From NCBI GenBank assembly GCA_030435675.1, contig CM059622.1, forward strand, positions 248,001 to 312,000: DNA of 64,000 nucleotides. The letters run 5' to 3'. Positions 31,578 to 43,888 of the stretch are shown here, in pieces (positions within the stretch are counted from its first letter, which is position 1; each line of letters begins with the position of its first letter). This DNA comes from Steinernema hermaphroditum (taxonomy: Eukaryota > Nematoda > Chromadorea > Rhabditida > Steinernematidae). The notes beneath the pieces are model-generated. The model saw nothing but the letters and a program-made list of their open reading frames with translations, was not told the DNA's origin and did not search any database. A program made the translations under genes and the position numbers.

Positions 31578-32060
31578 TTCAGAGTTTCGCAATGCCAGTA
31601 ACCATAACACAGTGAACCAATAGGTGTTCTGAAAGTCCGTTCTGAAATTGGAAGTTTGCACAGACCGTCCAGCAATGATACGTTCACCTCTTTTTCCTAA
31701 CATATCTGGTGATACCTTGTAACACAATAGAGTGATGGATAACAGGGAATCTGAGACACGCGAAGAACAGAGAAACAACGGATTTTTCATTGAGTGGACG
31801 TAACATTTGCGGACAACAAATGGGCCCATTTTTAAAATAGACTTTTTCCCCTGACACAGAGCTCCGTGCTTCTTGGGTGAAATACTGGTATATTTTGGCT
31901 AAAAGATCGTCCATGACCGAATATGTGAGGAACGTATCATTACTGGACAGTCTGTGTAAAACTCGAATACATCGTAGGTTAGTTACTTTTTCAGAGTTTT
32001 GCGATTTCATCAACCATAACTATGATTAGGTGTTCTGAAGGTCCGTTCCAAACGCAGGCT
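31578..32060. repeat. Direct repeat pair about 410 bp apart
   Basis: 31578-31660 and 31987-32060 share TTTTTCAGAGTTT(C/T)GC, AACCATAAC and TAGGTGTTCTGAA(A/G)GTCCGTTC. The unit between them has no protein. It could be a local duplication or the ends of an eroded element. Confidence 0.5.
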
Positions 32061-32985
32061 ACATAGAGAACGATGTGCCAATGCCAACTTCCGTTTTTTT
32101 ACCTTTAGGTCCGTTAGCATAGTTGGTGTCCAAAAGTTGTCATCTTCAATGTGAGCAACATCAATCTGAAATATGCACAGAAATGGACATTTTATTGCGA
32201 CACTGAATGACGGGAGACTGACGGGGATCGCACTGGACCTGGTTCAGTGAAGCGAATTGGGCTAGATGGATCCAGAGATGAGCAGTCGTATTCTCTCGTC
32301 CACTTTAACAGTGTGTTCGCAGCAATGGCCTCTTCTCTTCTTCGATCCTCGTTCATGCAATTTCATATCAAGAATGTCGTCTCATTCGGAATCTTTCCAT
32401 TTCCAACGTAACTGCGGATGTTTTTTCTTTTGTGAGCCATCTGAGCGATCCTGCACATAATATGCTTGTTTTGATATAATCAAATAGACGTTGAATAATT
32501 CATTACAGTGAATAACAAGCAATGAACAATAGTGGCAGTGAGGGAGCGAAAACAAAAGTGACTAACGAGACTACGGTAGGTTGGTGGCGGAAGTAAGTGA
32601 TCTACAAATTCACCTGAAAATGCTGAATCATCGCCAAGCATGTCAGCAAGCAGTGATGCCGGTCGACTCGTTTAGGATTTTCAAACGACTCCGGACGGGT
32701 TTTTGCACTCGTTGGCATCTCTGCCAACAAGTCAGCGAACATAACCACGGTAAAAAAAGGATGCATTTCCCGCACTGCTACTCCGTAGTGAAGGAGCAAA
32801 AACAAAAATAGCTAGCAAGACTACGGTAAGTTGGGTACACAGTTGTGGCGGGGCTGCCCACGCCTAAAGCTAAGTCATGATTTCGTGTTAAATGGATTTC
32901 ACATTCTGTTTTGCGCGCTCTTCATTCTCTGCGCTTTATTCTGTTAGGTTCTTCGTGCAAGGAAGCATCACTAGTTGGCGAGGGG
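32061..32985. other. Intergenic with LINE-like scraps
   Basis: 32430-32490 shares CACATAAT.TG.TTGTTTTGATAT with 33287-33320. A diverged duplication (AACAAAA.T...AGACTACGGTA.GTTGG) occurs at 32540-32590 and 32785-32840. Confidence 0.35.
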
Positions 32986-33300
32986 CAGCTACGTCAGACG
33001 ATTCCTCACTTTTTTGATCTTCTGGTCTCGCCTGAATCTTACTTCCTGTCTGAGATAGATGAAGGCTTCGACTTGTTCAATCTCTTCTCCGTTCACGAGA
33101 ACTGACACTTCTTCTATCGCCAGGGTCTTCGTCTTTTCCCTTCAGCCATACAATGCGCACTAATATTTCGCGCGCAGTAATCCATTCCAGGCTCCATCAC
33201 ATCTCCATCAACAGGCAGCGTCGCCTCTCAAGATTTACTCTTTTGAGCTCTTCCAGGATGTTTCGTTTCCTGTTATGCGCCATCAACCACATAATCTGTT
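32986..33300 (-). pseudogene. RTE-type LINE reverse-transcriptase remnant
   Basis: The minus strand reads VSVLVNGEEIEQVEAFIYL, then EVRFRRDQKIKKV. This matches the typical post-catalytic 'I.LNG..IE.VDSYVYLGQEV' region of nematode RTE-like retroelements. A stop follows, and the upstream catalytic domain is absent or decayed. Confidence 0.6.
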
Positions 33301-34089
33301 TGTTTTGATATTCACAGATATCAAGAATCGTGTATAATGGGATGGACGAAAAACAAGTGTGGATAGCAGCCGGATAATGACAGGCAAGGGAAACGGTACA
33401 AGGAACCGGTGTGACGAGTAATGGAGATAAGGGTACGGTATAGATGATTTATTGGTTATACACATTATTCGAATAAAGAAAAACACTTCTTCCTGCGTAT
33501 CATGCGGAGTCGGAGCGTTGCGTTGATGACAGGTCGTGAGTGGGAATCTAAGAGAAGAATGTTAAAGGCAGATCTGTAAATGAAAACGTACTTTTTATCT
33601 TCCACTCCTTACTCCTAAATCGCAACATGCATGTGACTCGTACGGAGCCCCTTCCGAGATTATGACCTATGGGTGTTCTCTGAATCGTGGACATGTTTTA
33701 GATAAAAGACAAAAGACATGTTGCTCACCTTCACTACTTTATCCGTAGCACTTTTCCCAGCATTGCTCAAAATCGGACCAGTAGAAATGCACGTTGCGTA
33801 TGGGTGATTTGTGGGTATAGTATCATCTTGGCAAATTCTAAATGAGACTTAGGATTGCACAAAGGTACACTTACCCAAAATTTTAAATAGAGCTCAGTAG
33901 AGGTCGACGACATTTGTCGAGTTTATTGACAAATAAACTTAAAAGTGATGAATTAATAGCGTTAAATACAGTGCGGCACGAGAGCAAAGAAAACGTAAAA
34001 CAATCACACTCTCTGTTACGTGTTTAGACGTATGAAAGGGCCCTTCAGAAGAAAATGTGATAATAAAGTATGAGCTATGGGTAATTAAG
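33301..34089. other. Intergenic
   Basis: Nothing supported. Confidence 0.3.
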
Positions 34090-34690
34090 CATGAAGGGCA
34101 GGCAGCAAAACACCAGTAAACTACCGGTGGTGAACATGTGAAAAACTTGGCTATCTTTTAGATGGAGAGACAAATAACCCTGCTCTAACACAGTAAACAA
34201 ATGGATGTCCTAGCTGTTCGGAAGGTAAAATGGTAGTGAATTGGTCGCTACTGTACTGTCCGTGTGGATCAAATGACGGATAAGGTAAAAATGGAAATAA
34301 ACGCGGCTGTGGGCATCGAGATGATCTGTGCCAAGCTAGTCGAAAACTGGCTCAAAGACCCGTCGTTCGAACTGAAGCATTTCGCGCCGTTTTTGGTGGT
34401 AGGGGTCAAGTAGGCCTGCGGATAACAAGACACTAGTAGCCTACCGGTAGTGAACACACGAGCATCCTTTCGGATGGCCCCATAGCCCTGCGGGCGGCAA
34501 GATTCGCGCCTATGCAAATGGCTGAAACTGGCCTACAAACGTGTTCAGATTGGCGCTCACAAAATACGCTAAAAATGGTGGCTTATTTAAAACGCGTTTC
34601 GTTTGTAAGCGGACAGTGTCGGGTTCGGCTTCCCTCCCGATACTCTCGATTTTGTGAGGACGTAACAACTTTAAAATCTCGCATTACATC
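34090..34690 (+). repeat. Degenerate tRNA-derived repeat S2 and tandem leader segments
   Basis: 34095-34200 and 34395-34505 are diverged copies of one segment (AGTA..CTACCGGT.GTGAACA). The following TAGCCCTGCGGGCGGCAAGAT matches 61508-61530. GTAAGCGGACAGTGTCGGGTTCGG at 34600-34625 matches the B-box region of S2 at 53402 and 61742. Confidence 0.5.
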
Positions 34691-37600
34691 GCTTCGTTTT
34701 CGAAAGTTAATATATGGTCGAAATCATCCAATTTTGGTCAGTTTAGTTTAAAGGGTGTAAGCTGTTTACAGTCATCATATTCACACAGATCATTTTACGA
34801 ATCCAAATAGAAAATTACGAGAAATATATCTTCAAATATTCTCAGAACAACCCACATCTCTCTGAGGAAAACCAAAAAGTAGCCTTATTTACTGAAATAT
34901 AACACGTATCTTCTCGAATTGCACTGACTTAAAGTCAAGAAAGAGATTTTAGAGGGCAAACGAGAACATAACTGTTTGAAACGTTAACATAAAAAGGACG
35001 CAACGGTAATTTTTATCGCCTTCTCCGCTGCAGTCGGTGGCGAGAGTGTGCGAGGCTCTGAGACATTTTCTTGCGACGGGACTTTATTTACACATAGTGC
35101 TGATGAGAGCGTCGATGGAGTGCAATCCACGTCCGGGTGGTCGGCGCCCCATTGATTTCTTCCCCCCGTGAATTTCACTCTGACCTGCACAGCACATAAT
35201 CGACCCTTGTCACTTCGAGTGCTGCATTTTCACAAGTGCATATGTATGTATCATAGTCCACTGAATTTCACTTTCAGAATTTTTATTAGTTGTATGTGTC
35301 ACTTGTGTTGTGAATGTTCATGATCTCTAAATCGGCGAAAATGATATATTTGGCCATATGTTCGCGGAAAACTGTATTCAGAGTGACTCATGAAAACGCA
35401 TGTCGCTAATGGAAGACATAAATCAAACGGCGACAGTCGGAAATGCCACCGGACGAAAAATCGTCGATCTTAGGAAGTGCCCAAGCCTGAGTGAATCACT
35501 TTTGGCCGGAATTTGTCCTAAAAGCTTCAGTACTCTGCATCTGATAAATTGATTTTTCAAGTCTTGCCTTTCATCTGCTCCTCCGTGGAAAGAATAGAAC
35601 CAGCGACTACAGTGCAACGTCTTTCTTATGCATCCATGAGACATCTTTCCAGTTTCGCTAACGCTTCAGACGCTTCAGAGGTAGAGGCTCGATGTAGCCA
35701 CGCGGGGCTTTGGGATAATCGGATGTGCGATGAGTCTGGGAGATCTCAAACTTAGGTAATTAATCCTTTCATGTTTATATACAAAACAAGACAAATGGAC
35801 GCGAAACAGGGGATATATGCAATGCAAGAGGGGGCAACCGTCTGATAGGTCGTTAAACTGCTGTTGTGAGGCCCACTGATCCTTGCCCATATTCGTCCTC
35901 TGTGAGGCCCGCCGATCCTTGACCATATTCGTTCTCGGCTCTCCTTTGCCTCGTGATCCTCTGATTTCTAGGTTATTGACGATTTTGAAGTTTTTGGGTG
36001 ATTAAATCTTGATTTTTATGACTTTTCTTTTATGGATAAATGCTTCGATTTCGGTGGGAGAGGAAGTCGCTTCGCGATAGATGCATTAGGAACTCTTTTT
36101 TCTCAAGTGATATTCGAATCCGGCATATATTCGACGCTTTCATTGATCACAAACATAAAAAATTATATATTTCCGAGTGCAACCACGATCACAAACTTGT
36201 CGAAAACGGTCTTTCGTTCCGTCACCACTTATCGAATTCCGGTTGTTTTTCGTCTTTTCTTTCGTAGCCTCGTTTTTAACAGCTCGTCAAAAACAACAAC
36301 ATTATAAAAACACGCTAGAACAAGAGAGGACTGCCTGTCTGTGCATAAGAAGAATCTGTCTAGACAAAACGCTGAGAATCTAAATTGTCTTAATTACATT
36401 GTTTTGTATACTCCTTTCGTAATACAACCAAGTCGAACAACCAAGTAAACGACGTTTCCTCTTATTTTGCCTTCCGCTTTTGCGTAGTCAACAACACTTG
36501 AAACCGAGGAAAGAATTTAGGACCTATAAAAACACTCAAAAGGATCCAGTCTAGACAGACTAAGGTAATGCTGATGTCATAAAATGTCGCAACATCCGCA
36601 TCAACTACTCATAAACAGCTCGCCACTTATAGATTAATCACTTACTTGAACGGTAGGAAGAGATTTATAAAAGAGTGTGGAGCAGTTTGCTTCCTGATGC
36701 GCAGTTTGAGCTCATATGACCTTGTAAGGCTTGCTGTTCCTAAAAAACTTGCTCTTCTTGTGTCTTTTTAGGGTGCATTTTCAATTGGTGGATAAGGAAC
36801 GCACTCACGTCGCAGTGGCGAGCTTCCGAAGGTTTGACGATTCCGAGATGCCCCGCCACCGACCTTTGAGTTATGAAATAAAGTCGTGGATGAGTGACGA
36901 TGGCCGAAACACAGTGCAGATGGTGTAGAACAGCGGAGAAAACCTGGAGAGGGACATAAGGATACTCAAGCCACGAAAAAAAGCCGGCTATATCGATAGG
37001 AAAATCGTACGGATACCAGAGGCAGACTGGAAAAATCGTTTTCTGCTGAAGTATCCAATTTAGGCCGGGTTTTTTTGGGTTGTGCGTCAGTGCAGCAAAC
37101 CATCATGTCCACATGGTCTTCGCCCCAGCAGTACGCCGACTGACGCATCCTAGGCAAAATTGCTGTTTTCACGGCCGAAGACCGAAGTGTTCATATTCAT
37201 GTTTAAAGACATCTCGACATTTTGAGAATCTTTGATCGCAAGTTGTCGAACAGTGTTAGGACTGGGAAGAGGATGATTTATCGACATAAGCAACGAATGG
37301 ATCGTTACAAAAATTTGTGCAGAAAAAAAAACTATTACACTATGTATTGATGCGCGGGAAGATCTCGGCAAGTGGTTCTGGTTCAGCAACAGAAGGTCCA
37401 CTGTCTTAAGAGATTGTCCTCTGGTTGCGATCGGTATTTGAGCCTAGATTGCATCCACAGATCTATATGCGCTCTTCAGTGGCTCTTTAATTGAAATGGA
37501 AAATCTAGCGAGTGCTGATTGCTTCGGCGCAATTTTGTAATTAATCGTTCATTTTTTCGCAAACCGGTTGCCGTTTGAACTCAAATTGGTCATTTGAGAG

Positions 37601-38469
37601 AAATCCCTTCAGGCCTAACCGGTCTTGGCGGCACTTCTTTGGGGAAACTCGGAGAAACGTCGAGACCTTTCTTCTGCTTTTGCGCCGATTGGTCGTTCTG
37701 CTTTGTACACAGATCACTCGGCTGCGCTTTTGCAAAAAAAAAAATCGACTCAGCGCAGAACCACTTTCACTTTTCACTTTCGTTTCTCAGTCGAGCAGTG
37801 ACAGTCGGTAGTTTTTTGGATCTGTTAGTAGATACCAGTCCAAAGTTCTAACTTACAAAACAAACCACAATTTTGTACTAATTGTTGTGTATTGACTTTT
37901 GCAATCATATCCCTAAAAAGATCACAACATACGCTAGGTTCCGTAAAACTACCAAAAAAGACAAGCCTAAGATGAGGGTCATGCAGTAATCGACCCTTTG
38001 CCTTAGATACTGTATTAAAAAAGTTCTGATTTGATTGAAAAATTTAAAAAAGCGGCAAACAACCGTTAAGCTCCGTTATTTTGTCATACAGAACTGAACA
38101 AAAGGCGTCGATATGTGTAGTCAGAGGGAGAACAGTTGCTTCAGACGTCTTCTCCTCTAGATACTGGGTGTCCAAAACATCGGATACGGGTAAAGGCGAT
38201 CAAACCTCAGATTCGAAATGTTCAGACGGATACTCAATTTCACAAGGCAAGTTGCGAAAGATTTTTCATTTCGTTGCATTGCGAATGAAACGAAACAGGT
38301 TCCTTATCCGCTTATGGATGTGTGAGAAAAAGAAAAAAAAACCCTGCGACAAAAAAATGTGCAAAAAACTTGCAGATATTCAACATCAGATAGGGTGCAG
38401 ATGCTCAGCGTCATGTTATTATTGCATGCTGACTTAACTTCCTCAACTCCTTATTTTGCAGAAGGTGGA
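34691..38469. other. Long AT-rich intergenic region without a supported gene
   Basis: Open frames here are short and lack domains, splice signals or coding-like composition. No transposon ends found by eye. A run of A (9-10) lies at about 37734-37744. Confidence 0.35.
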
Positions 38470-38625
38470 TGACTGTTCCGATGAATGACCCCGTTTTCAC
38501 GAACTTGTACTACGTTAGAAATTCTAACGTAGTACAAACAGAATTTCTAATGTAGTACAAACATGCGTTGAAGAACCAAACAAGTTCGTGAAAACGGGGC
38601 CAGTCATCGGAACTGTTGTTCATTT
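38470..38625. repeat. Palindromic element downstream of the PTR gene
   Basis: The outer arms are inverted: TTCCGATGA.TGACCCCGTTT then TCACGAACTTG on the left, and CAAGTTCGTGAAAACGGGG.C then AGTCATCGGAAC on the right. Just inside the left arm is a second hairpin, TACGTTAGAA/TTCTAACGTA. Probably a small MITE, or a strong RNA hairpin in the 3' flank of the PTR gene. Confidence 0.6.
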
Positions 38626-38949
38626 TCTTCAACCAAAATGAAAGTGAAGCAAAAGTTGCACATGAATTAGTGCTCATTCCAAAGATGCCAAATGAGCCAA
38701 CCCGTGTCGACATCTCTGGTTCATTCATCTCCCAGTTTAGAATTGTTTTCCGAGTTAAAGTTCTTAAGGATGGCAACTTTAAGCAGCTTTGACAACAGTA
38801 CAGTTCAAATAAGACGCTCCAGTCGACGACGCAGCCGGAACTTCCCGAAAGATAGAATTCTTTATGTATAAATAGAACATGGCGAAGTGACACTGCGGCT
38901 ATGTACATAACACACCATCGGGAAGAACACGTAGTGGGGGCGGAGGGCG

Positions 38950-41798
38950 TCAGATGAGGGGCTTCGTCTGAAGTGCCTTGTGGGGAGTCGCCATCAGGTC
39001 CGATTCTCCGCGTTGAGATCTGCAGGACGTCAGTTTGCGAGGCATAAAGCTGAGCAGGACTGGGAGGACGAAGAGACCGTGGAAGAGGCCAACGGAGACG
39101 ACGATGAAAACGGTCTTCGCAAAAGCGACGATCGCGTAGGTGGGCACGAAGACGAGCGGCAGCATGCAGAGGACGGTGGAGGCGCCGGCCTGTAGCATCG
39201 GCGCAAACATTTCGAGGAGACTGCGCGCCAGACGCTCCCTGGAGGGACCCGATTCCGCGTAGAAGTGGTAGGCGATATGTGCCGTGTAGTCGACGGACAA
39301 ACCCGTAGCGATCAAGACGTCCACCATTGTCACCGGGTCCATGTCCGCGCCCCACCAGCTGAGCACGCCAACGAGCGCTGCAAGACCAAACTGATTACGG
39401 TGGCTGGCGACATGACCCACTGAAGCATATCGAGGAAATGATGTAGGTGATGATGACGACCCCGATCTTATTGGTGATGAAGAAGAGGCACACGACGGCC
39501 ATGCAAGCGACCGTGACGGCAATCGAGCCGAGTAGGTCCTTAGGCACTGTTAGGATCAAGTCCAAGATGGCTGAATCGCCATCGAAAATCGTCGCATTGT
39601 ATTCAGGGTAACGCTCCAGGACGCGCCGGCACTTCTCCACGTATTCAGCGCGGTTCGCCCACTCCGACATGTTCTAAAGACAAGAGGAATACGGTAGTCC
39701 GAAAGAAGCCTACCTTGGCGATGACAGTCATCTGGAAGGACTTGAGTTCCTTGAGACCGCTGGCCTCGTTCGGCTCGTACTTGATGATGGGAGGGTGGAG
39801 GAGCTGTTCAAGGAAACTGCCCAGGTTACTGTAGGAGGGTTGGTATTCGGAGGCGTCGCTCAGGGTGAGCATGTTGAAGAGCTGGTTGACGCCGTGCACA
39901 CTACGATCATACTTCTCGTAAGCGACCAGCCAGAGGACCGTTCGATCGCGGCTGTAGCTCTCAGGAAGCTCCTCGAGGTCGCTAACCATCCGGTAGAACC
40001 TATCGTACTACAAAGCGCCTAGGTGAACGAAAGTATCAAGAACGTACGTCTTCAACATTGCTAATCTCGGGCGGGCGATTGACGATGACGTTCATGGGGA
40101 AGAACTCATCGAAGACGGCGCGGATGTAGTAAAGGGAGTTGGCGAGGGGCGAATCCGAGGGGAACGCCTTTGCCGGCTCGAAAGTGGAACGCATCGAAGC
40201 GATGCCGACGCCAGAGAGTGCGTAGAGGATGGCCATAGCCAGTAGGGCGAACGCCTTTCCCTTCGCCGAGCACACAAAGCGCGTGTAATGAACTAGGAAG
40301 CCGGCAGCGTCCTTGGGCCCCGACTCGTGGAGCGGCGTCGCCTTCGGGGTTCGTTCCGAGCAGAGGAGCACCACTGGGGCGAAGAGAGTGAAGGTGAGCA
40401 CGTAGTCGAGTAGAACGGCGATCGACGTGCACAAGCAGAAGAGGCTCATCTGTGGCGCTGGCGTGAAAAAGCCGATGAAGAAGGCGATGGTGTTAGTCAC
40501 CTAAACGGAATCATAAGTTCAGCTTAATGTTAGACTTGAACGCACCGAAGTGATGGTGATTGAGGGCCCGACGGCGACAACAACCCGCGCCAACCGTTCT
40601 GCTTTGCTCTCCACGTAAGCGAAGTGACTCCAAGAGTGCGTCAGTATGAAGGCGTCGTCGACCCCTGAACGAGTGGCGCGGTTACGGTAGGCATCGAGGC
40701 GAATGGGAGACCGATGCCGAGGACGAGGAAGGGCGTGACGCACATGATGGGGTACATCTTGAAGCCGAGCCACGTGAGGATGCCGAAGGAGGCGGTGGCG
40801 GCTAGGAAGGGCGACAGCACGGCGGAGCCCACCACCGCCGGCATCGCCTTCACCGAGCAGTGGTTCCACATCACACACGTCACGAAGACGAGCAGCAACC
40901 CGAAGCCGACGGACATGAGCAGGGTTGCCTGAGGAAGTTTGGTATGCGCATGGACGGGGACCTACCTCGAGTGCTCCGCGGATCATCTCCGAGTTGGCGA
41001 TTTCGTCGCCGAAGATCTCGAAGTTGATGCGCTCGGAGAAGTTGCCGGCCTTGCTGACCTCGAAGAGATTGAGCGTTGTCTCCTTGAGCACCTCGCGACG
41101 CTCGTCGGTGTCCACCTGCGAGACGTACCACAGGATCACCGCCTGCACGTGTATGATCCGCGAGCGGTTGGCAAACATGAGGGGTGCCGTGCGCACGCCG
41201 AACATGTTCATGCCAACGAAGACATCGTTGTTGAAGAACTGCGAAGTTGGGAAGTCGAGCACCGTGTCCGACGAGTTGCTCGGCATCGAGTCGTTCTGGA
41301 ATTTCATCCACTCGTGCTACAAGCAGTTGAGGAGAACGTTTCGACGGCAGGACCTACGATGAAGAGGTGGAAGGGGGCGTTCAGGTCGCAGAGAGGGTCG
41401 CAGCTCCGACGGCCAGCGGCATCACGACGCTCGAGCTTATCGCGAAGAACCTGGTCCACACGGAGTACCTCCTCAACGTGCGCAGGCCGAAGCATCGAGC
41501 CGTTGTCCCTGGAGGTGAAGAGGACGAAGGAGCGCTGCGGCAGTGCAGAGATGTTGTAGAACTCATTGTAGACGTCGGTCTCGCTGCGACGGATGGTTAG
41601 GACGGCTGCGCCTAGGACGGTAACTCACTAGGCGGCCCGGGAGTTTCGGGGTGAGAAGCTGACGCGGATGTCCGTCTCGAAACGGATTCGGACGAGCGAT
41701 GCGGAGAGGATGAGTGTCCCGAAGATGCTGAGGGCGACGAAGAGGCCCGGTCGGGCGGCCAGGCAGAAACCCAGCTCGCGGTTCACGCGGTCGTACAT
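38950..41798 (-). CDS. Patched-related (PTR) sterol-sensing-domain membrane protein, nine exons, 836 aa
   Basis: RND-type multi-pass transporter of the Patched/Dispatched-related group. Nematode members act in moulting, cuticle and lipid or sterol handling (family knowledge). Exons (minus) are 41798-41629, 41583-41358, 41316-40966, 40928-40712, 40664-40546, 40500-40048, 40007-39714, 39673-39421 and 39377-38950. All introns are 37-47 bp and all phases match. TM1 is near residues 24-44 (LFVALSIFGTLILSASLVRI), followed by a large extracellular loop with an N-glycosylation site and Cys. The sterol-sensing domain, residues about 250-415, includes LGIGVDDAFILTHSW at the fourth helix. A second loop is followed by the C-terminal bundle from about 655, with GLSVDYTAHIAYHF; these carry the GVDD and SVDY acidic residues of RND pumps. 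The length is normal for PTRs. A CTGCTTAG acceptor two bases before the ATG suggests spliced-leader addition. One junction (40712/40664) uses a weak GTCTCC donor, but restores the conserved motif. The exact ptr number cannot be told by eye. Confidence 0.9.
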
Positions 41799-43480
41799 GC
41801 CTAAGCAGAGGCGGGGCGCAGACGCATCAGAAAGTGCCGACGGCCGCGCTGATCGAATCAATTATGCTGAAAACAAACAGGCGAAGAGTGATCGAGAAGT
41901 GTTCGGAAACGAGTCTCGCGCGGAGTGACTCGCCTCCGCCCCCTTGCCAAGGTCGCTTTTTCAAAAATTACACACAGGCACGTGAAAAAAGCGGCGAAAA
42001 AGCGAACTTCGGAGGCTTCTTCTGCGCTCCGCAGATGCCAATTAGCCCGAAGCCGACGGAGGCGACGACGCGAACGTGCGCGGGATGACCACGGGGATGA
42101 CCAGCCCCTTCCTCTCGGACCTTCCCCCCTCGACGAAAGCGCCGAAGCGCGAAACGGATTTCCAAACGAGTTCGAAGCGTGCGGCGACGACGGCACCCAA
42201 ATCGCCTTTTTTGTAATCGAAACGTCAGGGATTAGCCTTTTGGAGGCGGAACGGAGCCCGGTAAGGCGGATGCCGACGCTTCTCTGGCTCGAGAACGTGT
42301 TTCGAAACCTTTTTTGCACTTTGGTCCTCTGGATGCACCACGCCGGCCGATGGACCGGCTGGCTCTGCACTGACCAGCTGGTTCGGGGTGCGCGCAACCG
42401 GTTAACATGAGTGTTGCCGGCTTGTGGGGCGCTGCGGGCTGGAGAGCGCTCGACGCTCGAGAGCGATCGGGCTCCGGCCGCCGCTTCTCGGGGATCCGCG
42501 AAGGTCAATCGGGAATCGCAACACCGCAGCGAGACCTGTTTCTTCGAAGGTCTTCGAGTTGCGAAGCAAGGCGCAGAAGGCGGCAGAGGAGCAGCAGCAA
42601 GCGCAGCAGAGAATACCGTTCGGCGCGTCCCACGGCGAGACGTTTTGTTTTGAACGAATTGCGCAAGAAGGAGAAGAAGGCGGAGGGAGAGGGGTGCGCT
42701 GCACCCGCGAATCCAGTTTGGCGCCTCGCCGGATTCTGGTTCGCCGCCGAAGGAAAAACAAAGCGAAGAAGCAGGCGGTATCACTGGAACCAGGCGAGTC
42801 CGAGGCATCCGAATCCACGGAAGTCATCGAGCCCGATCCCACGACGACCCCCATTTGTGGACGGAGGGTAATTATGCGTGCGCCACCACTAAGTGGTGTC
42901 CGTTCTTCGAGGATCCGGTAGACGATGTCGAGGGCACTCGACTCGACTCCAAGCGCCTCGAGCCCCGAGAAGATCTCGACCGAAGATCGCCTCGAGATGC
43001 TTATCGAAAAAGGACGACCGGTTGGGCGAATTCGGTGTGCCCTCCGCCATGGCCACGACAAGCGGGCACAGGGTACAACGATCGCGGCGGGACCCGTCGC
43101 CAAAGGTCAGAACATTCGTGGAAGGATGGCAAAAGCCGAAACCGGGCGCGTCGTTACACAACGCAGAGGGGCGAAGATGGTGAGCGGCGCCTTTGGGCAT
43201 CCCGCGAGGAATCTTCTGTCGCCACCGGAGAACGCAAAACAAAACAGGAAAACAGGATTCTCTCTCCCCGCTTCCCCTTTCGGTTCGACAACCGTTTTAC
43301 TACGCGGTTTCCCTCCTCTCCGAAGCCGACGACAACAATGAAGCACGTGTACCTACCGTATCTACGCGTAGAAGACAATTGCTTGCGATATAATTCGATG
43401 GACAAGATGGGGGGCACTTCAGTACAATTATTCTATTTGTTGTTTTGCTTTTGCTTTTCCTTCGCCCAATGATGTTTTCC
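41799..43480. other. Unresolved GC-rich block upstream of the PTR gene
   Basis: Several long frames are open on both strands, as expected from GC content, and I could not choose a gene model. Coding-like pieces are seen on plus: SPEKISTEDRLEMLIEK (about 42967) continues in another frame as LGEFGVPSAMATTSGHRV, so one extra A in an A5 run would explain the break. Also on plus is RKNKAKKQAVSLEPGESEAS (about 42751). On minus, an ATG at 43050 starts MAEGTPNSPNRSSFFDKHLE. The block may be a promoter region plus exons of a neighbouring gene, or a decaying gene. Confidence 0.3.
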
Positions 43481-43720
43481 AGTTTTTCTTATAGCTTCAG
43501 AAGATTGCCGATCAAATTGTTTAGCTCTGGTCAGCTTTCGGTCGCTGGTCAACGATTCGATCAGTTATGAGTGCAGTAACTTGTGTTTTGAAGATTGTCA
43601 TCGCAATAAACTGGAAGTTCTTCTGCTCAAAACAAGACATAAAAAATGATATGGCGTAAGATTCAGGTGCCTTTTACGGACTTTTTATTATATCTGAGTT
43701 CTATAACGCTGTGTAAATAA

Positions 43721-43888
43721 ATGCATACTCTTGGATCAACGGCTAGCGCCGTGCAATGCGTCAACTGGAGCAACAAGAATGACATCGCAGTCACTGCTTC
43801 TCATCTGGCCTTAGCTGCAGAGGCGGCATCAGAATCCAAGGCAGCCAACCTGTCAGTTTGCGCGCCCGATGAAGCGGGAAAGAAGTGA
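43721..43888 (+). CDS. Orphan 55-codon open frame, status uncertain
   Basis: ATG to TGA, 55 residues, unusually alanine-, serine- and asparagine-rich and soluble-looking (ends VCAPDEAGKK). It is an island of balanced base composition in AT-rich surroundings. There is no signal peptide, domain or splice model. It could be a terminal exon, a decayed gene piece or a structured RNA. Confidence 0.2.
   Translation: MHTLGSTASAVQCVNWSNKNDIAVTASHLALAAEAASESKAANLSVCAPDEAGKK

Noticed and set aside
41858..42808. 316-codon minus-strand open frame as a gene
   Set aside because: The region is GC-rich and several other frames are equally open. The product is Arg/Ser/Pro-rich without domain character and overlaps competing plus-strand frames.
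43721..43888. 5.8S rRNA or spliced-leader RNA gene
   Set aside because: The sequence does not match the conserved start or core of these RNAs as I know them.
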